The notes under the pieces: generated by a model
What the model saw: only the letters and a program-made list of their open reading frames with translations
Database searches by the model: none
Told to the model about the DNA's origin: nothing
In this document: positions 34,992 to 43,107 of the stretch, piece after piece
Layout of the letters: every line of letters begins with the position of its first letter
Position numbering within the stretch: position 1 is the first letter of the stretch
Assembly: GCA_045592785.1 (NCBI GenBank)
Contig: JAZNVL010000038.1
Coordinates: forward strand, 14,540 to 78,539
Length of the DNA: 64,000 nt
Reading direction: 5' to 3'
Source: RGIG8244 sp045592785
GTDB lineage: Bacteria; Verrucomicrobiota; Lentisphaeria; Victivallales; UBA1829
Made by a program: the position numbers and the translations under genes

Positions 34992-35801
34992 ATGGATGTA
35001 ATCGTCATGCCCACAGCGGCGGCAGCCGCAAAACTCACCGCCCAGATCCTGGCGGATGCCATCAATGCCAAGCCGGCGTTCAAACTTGGACTTGCCACCG
35101 GCCGTACCATGGAACCCGTCTATGCCAATCTGGCAAAACTCAACAAAGCCGGGAAAGTGGACTTCTCCCTGGTGAAGACCTTCAACCTGGACGAATATGT
35201 CTGGCCGAAGAAGGCGAAAAAGTATGAAGAGAACAAGGATTCATACCGCTACTACATGAACTACCACCTGTTCAACAAGATCAACATCGACATGCGCAAT
35301 ACCAACGTTCCCGATGGTTTCTGCGATGATGTGGATGCTGCTGCCATCGAATACGACAACGCCATCGCGGAATGCGGCGGCCTGGATATCCAGCTCCTCG
35401 GGATCGGTCGCTCCGGTCACATCGGTTTCAATGAACCGCTGTCCTCCTTCTCCTCCCGTACCCGTGCTGTGACTCTGACACAGGTCACTTACGGTCAGAA
35501 CTCTCCGCTGTTCGACGATCCCGCAGACATGCCCATGCAGGCTGTCACCATGGGTGTCGGCACCATTCTGGAATCCAAACGTCTGGTCTTCCTTGCCACC
35601 ATGAAGGAAAAAGCGGACATCGTTGCGAAAGCCATCGAAGGTCCCATCACCAGCATGATCTCCGCCACCGCCATGCAGCTCCATGAAGATGTGGTCTGCA
35701 TCCTCGACAAGGATGCCGCATCCAAACTGCAGGGCCTGGAAGAATACGAATGGAGCTTCCGTCACAACCCGCGTTGGGCTGCTTATCAGAAGATCAAATA
35801 A
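34992..35801 (+). CDS. nagB: Glucosamine-6-phosphate deaminase
   Basis: NagB converts glucosamine 6-phosphate to fructose 6-phosphate and ammonia. The family motifs are present: KLGLATGRTMEPVYANL (phosphate loop), KTFNLDEYVWP with the catalytic aspartate, LLGIGRSGHIGFNEP with the active-site histidine and asparagine, and GVGTILESKRLVFLAT. It has 269 residues, typical for NagB. AGGAGA precedes the ATG, 53 bases after uxaC with no promoter seen between them, so they are likely cotranscribed. It implies use of amino sugars together with uronic acids. Confidence 0.94.
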   Translation: MDVIVMPTAAAAAKLTAQILADAINAKPAFKLGLATGRTMEPVYANLAKLNKAGKVDFSLVKTFNLDEYVWPKKAKKYEENKDSYRYYMNYHLFNKINIDMRNTNVPDGFCDDVDAAAIEYDNAIAECGGLDIQLLGIGRSGHIGFNEPLSSFSSRTRAVTLTQVTYGQNSPLFDDPADMPMQAVTMGVGTILESKRLVFLATMKEKADIVAKAIEGPITSMISATAMQLHEDVVCILDKDAASKLQGLEEYEWSFRHNPRWAAYQKIK

Positions 35802-35823
35802 GTTTTTCTGAACAAGTGTGATA

Positions 35824-35866
35824 AAAAAACTCCGGCTGGTTTTGCCATGCCGGAGTTTTTTTCTTT
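35824..35866. terminator. Bidirectional Rho-independent terminator between nagB and the AraC gene
   Basis: AACTCCGGC (35828-35836) pairs with GCCGGAGTT (35849-35857) around a 12-base loop. A-tracts precede and T-tracts follow the stem, so it can stop nagB transcripts on the plus strand and the AraC transcript on the minus strand. Confidence 0.85.
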
Positions 35867-35867
35867 T

Positions 35868-36794
35868 TCAATACAAGCCGGCGCAGGGGTCTTCCGGGCG
35901 TTCCGGCTTGAGGACCGGAACGGGATGATAAGGATCCGGTTCCGCCCCCTGTAAAACAGCTTTCCCGGAGGAACGGAAACTGGCAATCAGTTCTGCGGGA
36001 CGTTTGCGGTATTCTGCCGGGCTGACAGAATAGAACTGCCGGAATACCCGGGCGAAACTGCTGGCGGAGACATAACCGAGACGTTCCGCGATTTCCTTGC
36101 AGTTGAGTTTGTTGTCATGGAGCAGTCTGCTGGCGGCACGCATACGACATTCCAGCGCGAATTGACCGGGAGACTGTCCGGTCTGGGAATGAAATACCCG
36201 GGTGAGGTGTTCCCGGGAAAGATGAAGCTGTTCTGCGATCTTTGCAATATCCAGGGTGCGGTCCAGATTGGAAAGGATCATTTTCTGCACATCTTTGACC
36301 AGATTGGCTTGCAGGGAGTCGGCGAGATGCTGTTCCAGACTTTCCCCCAGTGCGGCAATGGCATCATACACGATCTTGGCACCGGCACTGGGGCTGACGA
36401 TCTGGATCGTATCGCGCATGGAATAGAAACTTTCCAGATGCGTGACAAACCCGCGGTCCAGCGGCAGATCAAAGGTGTATCCGTAACGCTCATTGAGTTC
36501 GTTCATCAATGTCACGCCCGGCGCACCGCTGAAAGAAAACCAGATAAATTCCCACGGTTCATTACCTTCCTGCGGATAGCCGTATGAGATGTCCGGTGTC
36601 CCGAGAACGTGCATGAACGCTTTTCCCTGTGTCAGGCGCGTTGTTTGATTGCCTTTACGGAAGAAACCTTCGCCTTTGACGGTACATACGATCTGCGCAT
36701 AGAAACCCGGTTTCCGCCGGGACTCCCGGATAAAATAGGCGGGACTGCTTTGACGTTCCAGCACAACTTCCCATGGGGTAGGGAGGCTGTTCAT
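35868..36794 (-). CDS. AraC-family transcriptional regulator
   Basis: The C-terminal ~100 residues form the two helix-turn-helix motifs of AraC (LDIAKIAEQLHLSREHLTRVF and CKEIAERLGYVSASSFARVFRQF, with SPAEYRKR). The N-terminal part (FYAQIVCTVKGEGFFRKGN...FMHVLGTPDISYGYP, read in pieces) is an AraC cupin-type effector domain. The length from the chosen ATG is 308 residues, and AGGTGG precedes it. Starts at 36833 and 36890 are possible, but the latter falls before the predicted transcript start. It is divergent from the Gfo/Idh/MocA gene at 36983 and may control it. Confidence 0.86.
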   Translation of the reverse strand: MNSLPTPWEVVLERQSSPAYFIRESRRKPGFYAQIVCTVKGEGFFRKGNQTTRLTQGKAFMHVLGTPDISYGYPQEGNEPWEFIWFSFSGAPGVTLMNELNERYGYTFDLPLDRGFVTHLESFYSMRDTIQIVSPSAGAKIVYDAIAALGESLEQHLADSLQANLVKDVQKMILSNLDRTLDIAKIAEQLHLSREHLTRVFHSQTGQSPGQFALECRMRAASRLLHDNKLNCKEIAERLGYVSASSFARVFRQFYSVSPAEYRKRPAELIASFRSSGKAVLQGAEPDPYHPVPVLKPERPEDPCAGLY

Positions 36795-36880
36795 TGCTTT
36801 CACCACCTGAAAAGAGCTTTGCCACAATCTCATAAGTCGTTTCTTTCTCACAAAGTGTATCACGATATCACATTTTGCAT

Positions 36881-36909
36881 AGTATAGCACACTTGAAAAA
36901 AAATTGCAA
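36881..36909 (-). promoter_or_regulatory. Predicted promoter of the AraC regulator
   Basis: On the minus strand TTGCAA (36904-36909) and TATACT (36881-36886) are 17 bases apart. The transcript would start near 36874, leaving a leader of about 80 bases to the chosen ATG at 36794. No equally good promoter is visible for the divergent gene at 36983. Confidence 0.6.
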
Positions 36910-36982
36910 ACGGGTAAATTAAGAAAAGCGGAAAAATTTTCCGGAAAACAGAAGTGTAAATGAAATTCGGATACCCAGTTTT

Positions 36983-38242
36983 ATGAGAAAAGTAACAGCG
37001 ATCATTATCGGCGGCGGCGGACGCGGCACCATCTACGCAAAACATATTCTTGAACTGCGGGAAAGAGGAATGGATGTCAATGTAGTCGCCATCGCGGAAC
37101 CGCGCCCGTATTTCCGTGACCGCATTGGTGACCTGTATCACATTCCGGAGGACCGCCGTTTTGAAGACTGGCATCAGCTGTTGTCTCTCGGGCGGATCGC
37201 CGATGCCGCCATCATCACCACGCAGGACCGGATGCACCTGGAACCCTGTCTGGCTCTGGCTGAACTCAAATATCACATTCTGATCGAAAAACCCCTTGCA
37301 CCCGATCCCGAAGGCTGTCATCAGATCGCAGAATCTGCCAACCGGAACGGCGTGCTACTTTCCGTCTGTCATGTGCTGCGCTATTCCAATTATACCCGTA
37401 CTCTCAAGCGTTTGATCGATGACGGGGCAGTGGGACAGGTTTTGAGCGTACAACATCTGGAACCGGTGGGACACTGGCGTTTTGCTCATTCCTATGTCCG
37501 GGGCAACTGGCGCAAGGAATCGGAGTCCTCTTCTGTCCTGCTGGCAAAATCCATCCACGATTTGGACTGGATCAGTTTTATCGTCAATTCCGAATGCGAA
37601 AGCGTTTGTTCCTACGGGTCCCTCACGTTCTTCCGTCCGGAGAACCGGCCCGAGGGCGCAGCAGACCGCTGTCTGGAGTGTCCGATCGAAAAAGAATGTG
37701 CGTATTCCGCGCCCCGTTTTTATGTGAACCGTGTGAAACAGAACATCCGCGGCGCGTATGTGGAATCGGTGGTGGCGAATCCCACCCCGGAACGGATCCG
37801 GGAAGCATTGAAGACCAGTCCCTACGGACGTTGTGTGTTCGCCTGTGATAATGACGTGGTGGATCATCAGGTGGTCAATATGGAGTTCAAAAACGGCGCG
37901 ACTGCTGTCTTTACGTTGGCGGGCTGTTCCCGTTACGGTAACCGCCGGACCACGGTCTTCGGTTCTCTGGGGGAACTCTTCGGTGATGGCGACAGGTTGA
38001 ATTATTACAATTACCGGACCGGAGCCACGACCAGTGTGGAGATCCCGCCCCATATTCCCACGGATGCCCACGGCGGCGGCGATTACAACCTGCTGGAAAG
38101 TTTCTTCCAGGCGGTGCAGTCCGGTGATCCCTCTTACATCGTGACCGGTGCCGATGTTTCCCTGAAGACACACATGCTTGTTTTTGCGGCGGAAATCTCC
38201 CGTCTGGAAAAACGCATCGTGAAGATCGACGACATCCTTTGA
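36983..38242 (+). CDS. Gfo/Idh/MocA-family oxidoreductase
   Basis: The N-terminal Rossmann fold starts with TAIIIGGGGRGTIYAKHIL and includes the EKP motif (ILIEKPLAPDPEGC) typical of these NAD(P)-dependent sugar dehydrogenases. The second half contains the Gfo/Idh C-terminal beta-sheet, and an unusual cysteine set (CLECPIEKEC) near residues 230-240 is often seen in the long subgroup. The protein is 419 residues, longer than classical members. No clear ribosome-binding site precedes the ATG (upstream bases are CGGATACCCAGTTTT). Substrate unknown. Divergent from the AraC gene. Confidence 0.87.
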   Translation: MRKVTAIIIGGGGRGTIYAKHILELRERGMDVNVVAIAEPRPYFRDRIGDLYHIPEDRRFEDWHQLLSLGRIADAAIITTQDRMHLEPCLALAELKYHILIEKPLAPDPEGCHQIAESANRNGVLLSVCHVLRYSNYTRTLKRLIDDGAVGQVLSVQHLEPVGHWRFAHSYVRGNWRKESESSSVLLAKSIHDLDWISFIVNSECESVCSYGSLTFFRPENRPEGAADRCLECPIEKECAYSAPRFYVNRVKQNIRGAYVESVVANPTPERIREALKTSPYGRCVFACDNDVVDHQVVNMEFKNGATAVFTLAGCSRYGNRRTTVFGSLGELFGDGDRLNYYNYRTGATTSVEIPPHIPTDAHGGGDYNLLESFFQAVQSGDPSYIVTGADVSLKTHMLVFAAEISRLEKRIVKIDDIL

Positions 38243-38243
38243 A

Positions 38244-39518
38244 TCAGGGCATCGCGCCCCGTTTGATCATATCCATTGCACGGACATCCCCGTTTTCTGC
38301 CGCTTTGCGCAACAGCAGCATGGCTGCATTGCGGTCCGGTTCACATCCGTTCCCATGATACAGGCAGACGGCGAGAGCACGCATGGAGGGCGCATCGTTG
38401 TTTTTCATTCCCTGCTGGAACCAGTAGACGGCGGCGGTGGGATCGTATCCCATCGGACCGTCTTTTTCCAGGAAGAACATCCCGACACGGTACTGTGCCC
38501 GGGGATATCCCAGACGCGCCGATTCATAGTAAAATTCCGCCGCTTTTTTCCGGTCTTCCGGTTCAACGAGTTCTCCCAGACGGAACCAGGCTTTCGGATG
38601 TTTTGCCGAGGCGGCGAGACGGTAATATTCTGCGGCATTTTCTTTTTTGATATCCGGGATCTTTCCTTCGGAGACGGCATCGCCCACTTTCACCAGAGCT
38701 TCCGGGATCCCGGCTTTTGCGGCGGCACGGTATAAGGTCAATGCGCGTTCCGGATCCTGTTTTTCCACATAGATCCCCATTTCCAGCCAATACGCCAGTT
38801 TCAGGGCTGCGGTGGTATCTCCGGCGGCGACACCGTTTTCCAAAGACTGTATCATCTTTTTTTCGTCGGGAAGGGTACCGGTCCCGTTGAAATAGCAGTC
38901 CGCCAGAAGAACATGGGTTTCCGGCGGAGCATGAGGACTTTTTGCGGCATCTGTCAAGAGTTGGAATATCCGTTTTCCCTTGTCGCCGGACGTCTCTTTT
39001 TTCTGCAGAAGGTGTTCCGCCCATTCCGTCATGGCGGGGGGGTATTTTTTCTCTGCCAGTTCCCGGATGAGGGACCATGCTTTCTCCGGATCGGGCGTGA
39101 AAGTGTAACCCTCCGGCTTCTTTTTGCGGTCTTTTTCATCTTTGCACGTTACGCCGTCACGGAGGATGAGCGCGTGATTGAAAACGGCATGAGGGATCGT
39201 CTTTTTTTCAGCGGCTTTGGCATAATACTCAGCCGCTTTGAATGGATCGCGTTCCACCCCCAGCCCCTGATCCAGACAGAGGGCGTAATTGAACATGGCT
39301 TCTGTTACGCCTTTGTTTGCCGCCATACGGAACCAGTGGGCGGCGAGGGTGTGATTCTGCTTGCGTGTCCCGGTGCCGTAAAAGTATTCGTCCGCCAGTT
39401 TGAACTGTGCGGCGGCATCGCCGGATTCTGCTTTTTGGCGCAAGACGTCCACCTTTTCCTCCGCTCCGGCATGGAGGAAGGAAAAGAGGCACAAACAGAA
39501 TGTGATAAATCTGATCAT
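38244..39518 (-). CDS. Exported Sel1-repeat protein
   Basis: A signal peptide (MIRFITFCLCLFSFLHAGAEE) is followed by about eight Sel1-like repeats of roughly 36 residues, for example AAAQFKLADEYFYGTGTRKQ, EAMFNYALCLDQGLGVERDP and PSMRALAVCLYHGNGCEPDR. These helical repeats mediate protein contacts. The gene begins inside the pilT stop codon (TGATG overlap), so it is coupled to the PilT genes and may help pilus assembly or function at the envelope. It ends one base from the convergent gene. Confidence 0.83.
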   Translation of the reverse strand: MIRFITFCLCLFSFLHAGAEEKVDVLRQKAESGDAAAQFKLADEYFYGTGTRKQNHTLAAHWFRMAANKGVTEAMFNYALCLDQGLGVERDPFKAAEYYAKAAEKKTIPHAVFNHALILRDGVTCKDEKDRKKKPEGYTFTPDPEKAWSLIRELAEKKYPPAMTEWAEHLLQKKETSGDKGKRIFQLLTDAAKSPHAPPETHVLLADCYFNGTGTLPDEKKMIQSLENGVAAGDTTAALKLAYWLEMGIYVEKQDPERALTLYRAAAKAGIPEALVKVGDAVSEGKIPDIKKENAAEYYRLAASAKHPKAWFRLGELVEPEDRKKAAEFYYESARLGYPRAQYRVGMFFLEKDGPMGYDPTAAVYWFQQGMKNNDAPSMRALAVCLYHGNGCEPDRNAAMLLLRKAAENGDVRAMDMIKRGAMP

Positions 39519-40591
39519 CAGCGGAGCGGGGAATCGGCGGGAAGATATTCGAAGAACACCTTCTTGTCACTTGCCTTCATATACGCTTCTTCGGGGGTGA
39601 TGATCTCATTTTCCATGAGTTCTTTCAAGCCGCCGTCCATACTGCGCATCCCCTGTCCTTTATTGGCTTCGATGATGGTACGGATGTTGGCGATGGCGCC
39701 TTCACGGATGGTGTTGGGCAGCCCTTCGTTCCAGAGCAGGATCTCATGACATGCCACACGTCCGCCGCTTGTTTTACGGCAGAGGAGCTGGGAGACGACA
39801 GCCTGCAAACATTCCGCCAGCATGGTACGGATCTGTGCCTGCTCATTGGACGGGAAGGCGTCGATGATACGGTCCACGGTTTTCGGCGCGTTATTGGTGT
39901 GAAGGGTCCCGAAGACCAACATTCCCATGGCGGCGCAAGTCAACCCGAGACGGATGGTATCATTTTCACGCATTTCCCCGATGAGCACGATATCCGGGTC
40001 GGAGCGCATGGCACCGCGGAGAGCCGAGGGGAAGCTCCGGGCTTGCAGTCCGACTTCCCGGTGAACGATGGTACACCGTTTGTTTTTGTGCACGAATTCC
40101 ACCGGGTCTTCGATGGTGATGATGTGCTTATCCTGGGTGTCATTGATATAGTCGATCATAGCGGCGAGAGTGGTGGATTTCCCGGACCCGGTAGGCCCTG
40201 TCACCAGCACGAGTCCGCTCTTATACCGGCAGATATCCAGCAGGGTATCGGGCAGATGGAGCTGTTCCACGGTCAGGATCTTCCCGGGGATCTGACGGAG
40301 GACGGCGCCCATGCCGTTGTAGTTGTAGAGGTAGTTGCAACGGAAACGTGCGAGACCGGGGATTTCGTGCGCGAAGTCCAGGTCGTGATTTTTCATGAAG
40401 GTATCCCAGCGGTCTGCGGGCAGACAGATCTCTTTGAGCATTTCCTCCATGAATTCGGGGGTGAGGATGACATCGTCATGAGGGATGATGTTGCCGTGGA
40501 CACGGTATTTGACGGGCATCCCGATACTGAGGTGCAAGTCGGATCCGCCTTTATCCAGCATAGCGCGCAAATAATCGTCGATAATAGCCAT
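39518..40591 (-). CDS. PilT-family type IV pilus ATPase (first copy)
   Basis: PilT/PilU ATPases power pilus retraction. The N-terminal segment GGSDLHLSIGMPVKYRVHG and Walker A GPTGSGKSTT are clear, and GEMRENDTIRLGLT is the Walker B/Asp-box region. VACHEILLWNEGLPNTIREG corresponds to the AIRNLIRE-like motif. The usual His-box AETGHLVFGTLHT reads AAMGMLVFGTLHT, so its glutamate and histidine are replaced. The protein is 357 residues, normal for PilT. AGGAG precedes the ATG. It lies 17 bases after the other PilT-like gene. Confidence 0.9.
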   Translation of the reverse strand: MAIIDDYLRAMLDKGGSDLHLSIGMPVKYRVHGNIIPHDDVILTPEFMEEMLKEICLPADRWDTFMKNHDLDFAHEIPGLARFRCNYLYNYNGMGAVLRQIPGKILTVEQLHLPDTLLDICRYKSGLVLVTGPTGSGKSTTLAAMIDYINDTQDKHIITIEDPVEFVHKNKRCTIVHREVGLQARSFPSALRGAMRSDPDIVLIGEMRENDTIRLGLTCAAMGMLVFGTLHTNNAPKTVDRIIDAFPSNEQAQIRTMLAECLQAVVSQLLCRKTSGGRVACHEILLWNEGLPNTIREGAIANIRTIIEANKGQGMRSMDGGLKELMENEIITPEEAYMKASDKKVFFEYLPADSPLR

Positions 40592-40608
40592 ATTGTGATT
40601 CTCCTGAA

Positions 40609-42078
40609 TTATTTCCTACCGGCGGTCGCTACGCGCTTCGCCTGTTCCTGGTTCAACTGTTGAATAACGGATTGGTCGCGCATTCCCTCTCTTGCCGCTT
40701 CGTAAGTGATACGGTTCAGCTTGAAGAGTTCCAGCAGGTTCTGGTCGATGGTGCACATACCGGATTTACTGCCGATCTGCATGGAGGCGCGCAACTGGAA
40801 GATCTTGCCTTCCGAGATCACGTTGGAGACCGCCAGCGTGTTGATGAGAATCTCATAAGAGAGAGCCAGTCCGCCGGTCCCGTTGTGGATCAACTTCTGA
40901 CAGATGATCCCGCGGAGACTGCCCGCGGTCATGGCACGGATCTGCGCCTGTTGACTGGGCGGGAATACGTCCAGCACGCGGTTCAGTGTATTCGCCGCGT
41001 CGCAGGTATGAAGGGTCCCGATCACCAAGTGCCCGGTTTCAGATGCCGTGATGGCGTTTTCAATGGTTTCCAGGTCGTGCATTTCCCCGATGACGATGAT
41101 GTCCGGGTCTTCACGGAGTGCCCCTTTGAGCGCGGTACGGTAACTGTTGGTGCTTGCGCCGATCTGACGTTGTGTGACCTGACAGTTTTTGGATTCCACC
41201 ACGATTTCGATGGGGTCTTCCACCGTGATGATGTGGTCCTGCCGTTTCTGATTGGCGATCTCCACCATGGCGGCAAGGGTCGTGGTTTTCCCGCTGCCCA
41301 GCGGCCCGGTCACCAGGATCAAACCGTTGTGATAGTCCAGCAGACGTTCAATGGTCTTGGCATCGCCGGGGAGGAACCCGAGTTCTTCCAGCGTGAGGAT
41401 CTTGTCGGGAACGATACGGAAGGATCCGGACACGCCTTCGCGCTGCATCATGACGGCGCAACGGAAACGGCTGGGGTGGATCTCGAACGCGAAATTCAGG
41501 TCCCAGTTTTCTTCGAATTTGGCTTTCTGTTCATCGGAAAGCAGACAGGTACAGAGTTTTTTCGCGTCGGCGGCGGGGATGCAGTAATCGGGGCGGATCC
41601 GGTGATTGTCCAGACTTTTCCGGATGAACAGAGGGGCATTGGCAGAAATGTGCAGGTCACTGGCACCGAATTCCCGCAATGCCAGGAGCAGACGTTGCAT
41701 ATAATCCCGTGCTTCCTCATCGCTCATGGCGGAGACCTGACCCAGTTCCGCAGCATAGGCATCCAGTTCTTCCATGGAAATGGAGGATTCCCGCGGGACA
41801 TATCCCCCGGAGGATTCCACGAATTCAGCCGCATTCGCAGGCGGCGTACCGCTCTGCGCCTGTGCGGCGGCATAGTTGATGACTTCCTGGATCTGTGTCA
41901 TCCAGGACTGCGCATCTTCCGCAGAAAGACCGGCGCAGACCCGGTTGAGAAATTCCTGCGCAAAAGTCATAAGATCGGGTTCTCCCCCCAGGGATTGATT
42001 CAGCATTTTCGCATCGTCTGCGGAAATGAGTTCATTTGCCATGAGAGTGGCAACAAACCATTGTACATCCAACTGCAT
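40609..42078 (-). CDS. PilT-family ATPase with N-terminal extension
   Basis: A PilT-like ATPase core is preceded by about 130 residues unlike standard PilT (VQWFVATLMANELISADDAKML and an Ala/Gln/Pro-rich linker), giving 489 residues against about 345 in PilT. The core has SDLHISANAPLFIRKS, Walker A GPLGSGKTTT, the VITVEDPIE motif and the intact His-box ASETGHLVIGTLHT. The Walker B region reads GEMHDLETI (usually GEMRDLETI). It is the first gene of a three-gene unit with the shorter PilT copy and the Sel1 protein. AGAGGT precedes the ATG. Confidence 0.88.
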   Translation of the reverse strand: MQLDVQWFVATLMANELISADDAKMLNQSLGGEPDLMTFAQEFLNRVCAGLSAEDAQSWMTQIQEVINYAAAQAQSGTPPANAAEFVESSGGYVPRESSISMEELDAYAAELGQVSAMSDEEARDYMQRLLLALREFGASDLHISANAPLFIRKSLDNHRIRPDYCIPAADAKKLCTCLLSDEQKAKFEENWDLNFAFEIHPSRFRCAVMMQREGVSGSFRIVPDKILTLEELGFLPGDAKTIERLLDYHNGLILVTGPLGSGKTTTLAAMVEIANQKRQDHIITVEDPIEIVVESKNCQVTQRQIGASTNSYRTALKGALREDPDIIVIGEMHDLETIENAITASETGHLVIGTLHTCDAANTLNRVLDVFPPSQQAQIRAMTAGSLRGIICQKLIHNGTGGLALSYEILINTLAVSNVISEGKIFQLRASMQIGSKSGMCTIDQNLLELFKLNRITYEAAREGMRDQSVIQQLNQEQAKRVATAGRK

Positions 42079-42130
42079 AATTATTACCTCTGTTTGCGTT
42101 TTGCTGTGTTTTGTTTTTTGTATTACAGGT

Positions 42131-42159
42131 AGTATAGATTCACTTTTTGATTTTTACAA
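42131..42159 (-). promoter_or_regulatory. Predicted promoter of the pilT operon
   Basis: On the minus strand TTGTAA (42154-42159) and TATACT (42131-42136) are 17 bases apart, about 53 bases before the first PilT-like gene. It runs back-to-back with the plus-strand promoter at 42202-42230. Confidence 0.5.
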
Positions 42160-42201
42160 GCCCGGAACCGCTTTTTTTGTCATTTTTTTCACAAAAATAA
42201 T

Positions 42202-42230
42202 TTGTATTTTTGTTCCGGGTACAGTATAGT
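42202..42230 (+). promoter_or_regulatory. Predicted promoter of the GDPD gene
   Basis: TTGTAT (42202-42207) and TATAGT (42225-42230) are 17 bases apart. The transcript start near 42237 leaves a 24-base leader and supports the ATG at 42261 over one at 42210. Confidence 0.6.
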
Positions 42231-42260
42231 AAAACAACTTACTTAACACAAGGAGTAATT

Positions 42261-43010
42261 ATGAACGTCAAATGGATCTCTCACCGCGGCGAATCTGCCG
42301 ATGCCCCCGAAAATACATGTCCCGCATTCCAGCTCTCTCTGGAACGGAAAACCGATGGCATGGAGTGCGATGTACGTCTCACCAAAGACCAGTATCTGGT
42401 GGTCGGACACGATGGCGATACCTCCCGGGGCGGAGACATGGTGAAAGTCATTGCGGAATCCACGCTGGAAGAATTGCAGCAGGTGAACCTGACCTACGGG
42501 AAAGATGCGTACAAAAACATACACGTTCCTCTGTTTGCGGATACATTGCAGTATCTGGGCGAAGGAAGAGAATATTATGTGGAACTCAAAACGGATGCGC
42601 CTGCCCAGTATGCGATCCTGCGTGATGCCATCGAGTCCGCCGGGATCCCCTGGAAACAGATCATATTCATCTCGTTCAGTTATACCGCCCTCAAAGAATG
42701 TAAGATCCGGATCCCGGAAGCAAAGACTCTTTTCCTCTGCAATCCGTTCCGCGATGATAACGGACCTGTGGATGATCCCGCCGGTAAATTGATCGCGAAA
42801 CTGAAAGATCTCAATGCAGACGGTGTGGACAGTTACGCGGATGACGAACTTTTCACTGCCGATTTCGTGAAGCAGATGAAAGATGCCGGTTATTTCGTGG
42901 CGGTCTGGACCATCGACCAGGAAGAACGGGCGGCACGTTTCATTGAAATGGGCGTGGACTCCGTTACCAGCAACCGTGCGGCTGCGCTCCGTGATGCCCT
43001 GCAGAGATAA
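42261..43010 (+). CDS. Glycerophosphodiester phosphodiesterase
   Basis: GDPD enzymes release alcohols from glycerophosphodiesters of lipid or teichoic-type origin. The catalytic motifs are near the N-terminus: ISHRGESADAPENT (metal and catalytic histidine), MECDVRLTKDQYLVVGHDG (E-x-D and second histidine) and later YYVELKTD. The C-terminus has the strand VAVWTIDQEE, typical of the TIM barrel. The length is 249 residues, with no signal peptide, so it acts in the cytoplasm. AGGAG precedes the ATG. Confidence 0.9.
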   Translation: MNVKWISHRGESADAPENTCPAFQLSLERKTDGMECDVRLTKDQYLVVGHDGDTSRGGDMVKVIAESTLEELQQVNLTYGKDAYKNIHVPLFADTLQYLGEGREYYVELKTDAPAQYAILRDAIESAGIPWKQIIFISFSYTALKECKIRIPEAKTLFLCNPFRDDNGPVDDPAGKLIAKLKDLNADGVDSYADDELFTADFVKQMKDAGYFVAVWTIDQEERAARFIEMGVDSVTSNRAAALRDALQR

Positions 43011-43046
43011 TTCCGCAGAAAAGCGGAGAATCTTTCGTTTGCAGGC

Positions 43047-43075
43047 TTGAAGAAATACGATTCCGGGAGTATATT
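43047..43075 (+). promoter_or_regulatory. Predicted promoter of the protein kinase gene
   Basis: TTGAAG (43047-43052) and TATATT (43070-43075) are 17 bases apart; the ATG at 43108 follows about 26 bases after the predicted transcript start. Confidence 0.55.
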
Positions 43076-43107
43076 ACCCTGTTTGAAACAAAAAACAGGA
43101 TAATGAA

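Noticed and set aside
43011..43046. Hairpin TCCGC...GCGGA after the GDPD gene as a terminator
   Set aside because: The stem is only five base pairs and the T-tract is poor.
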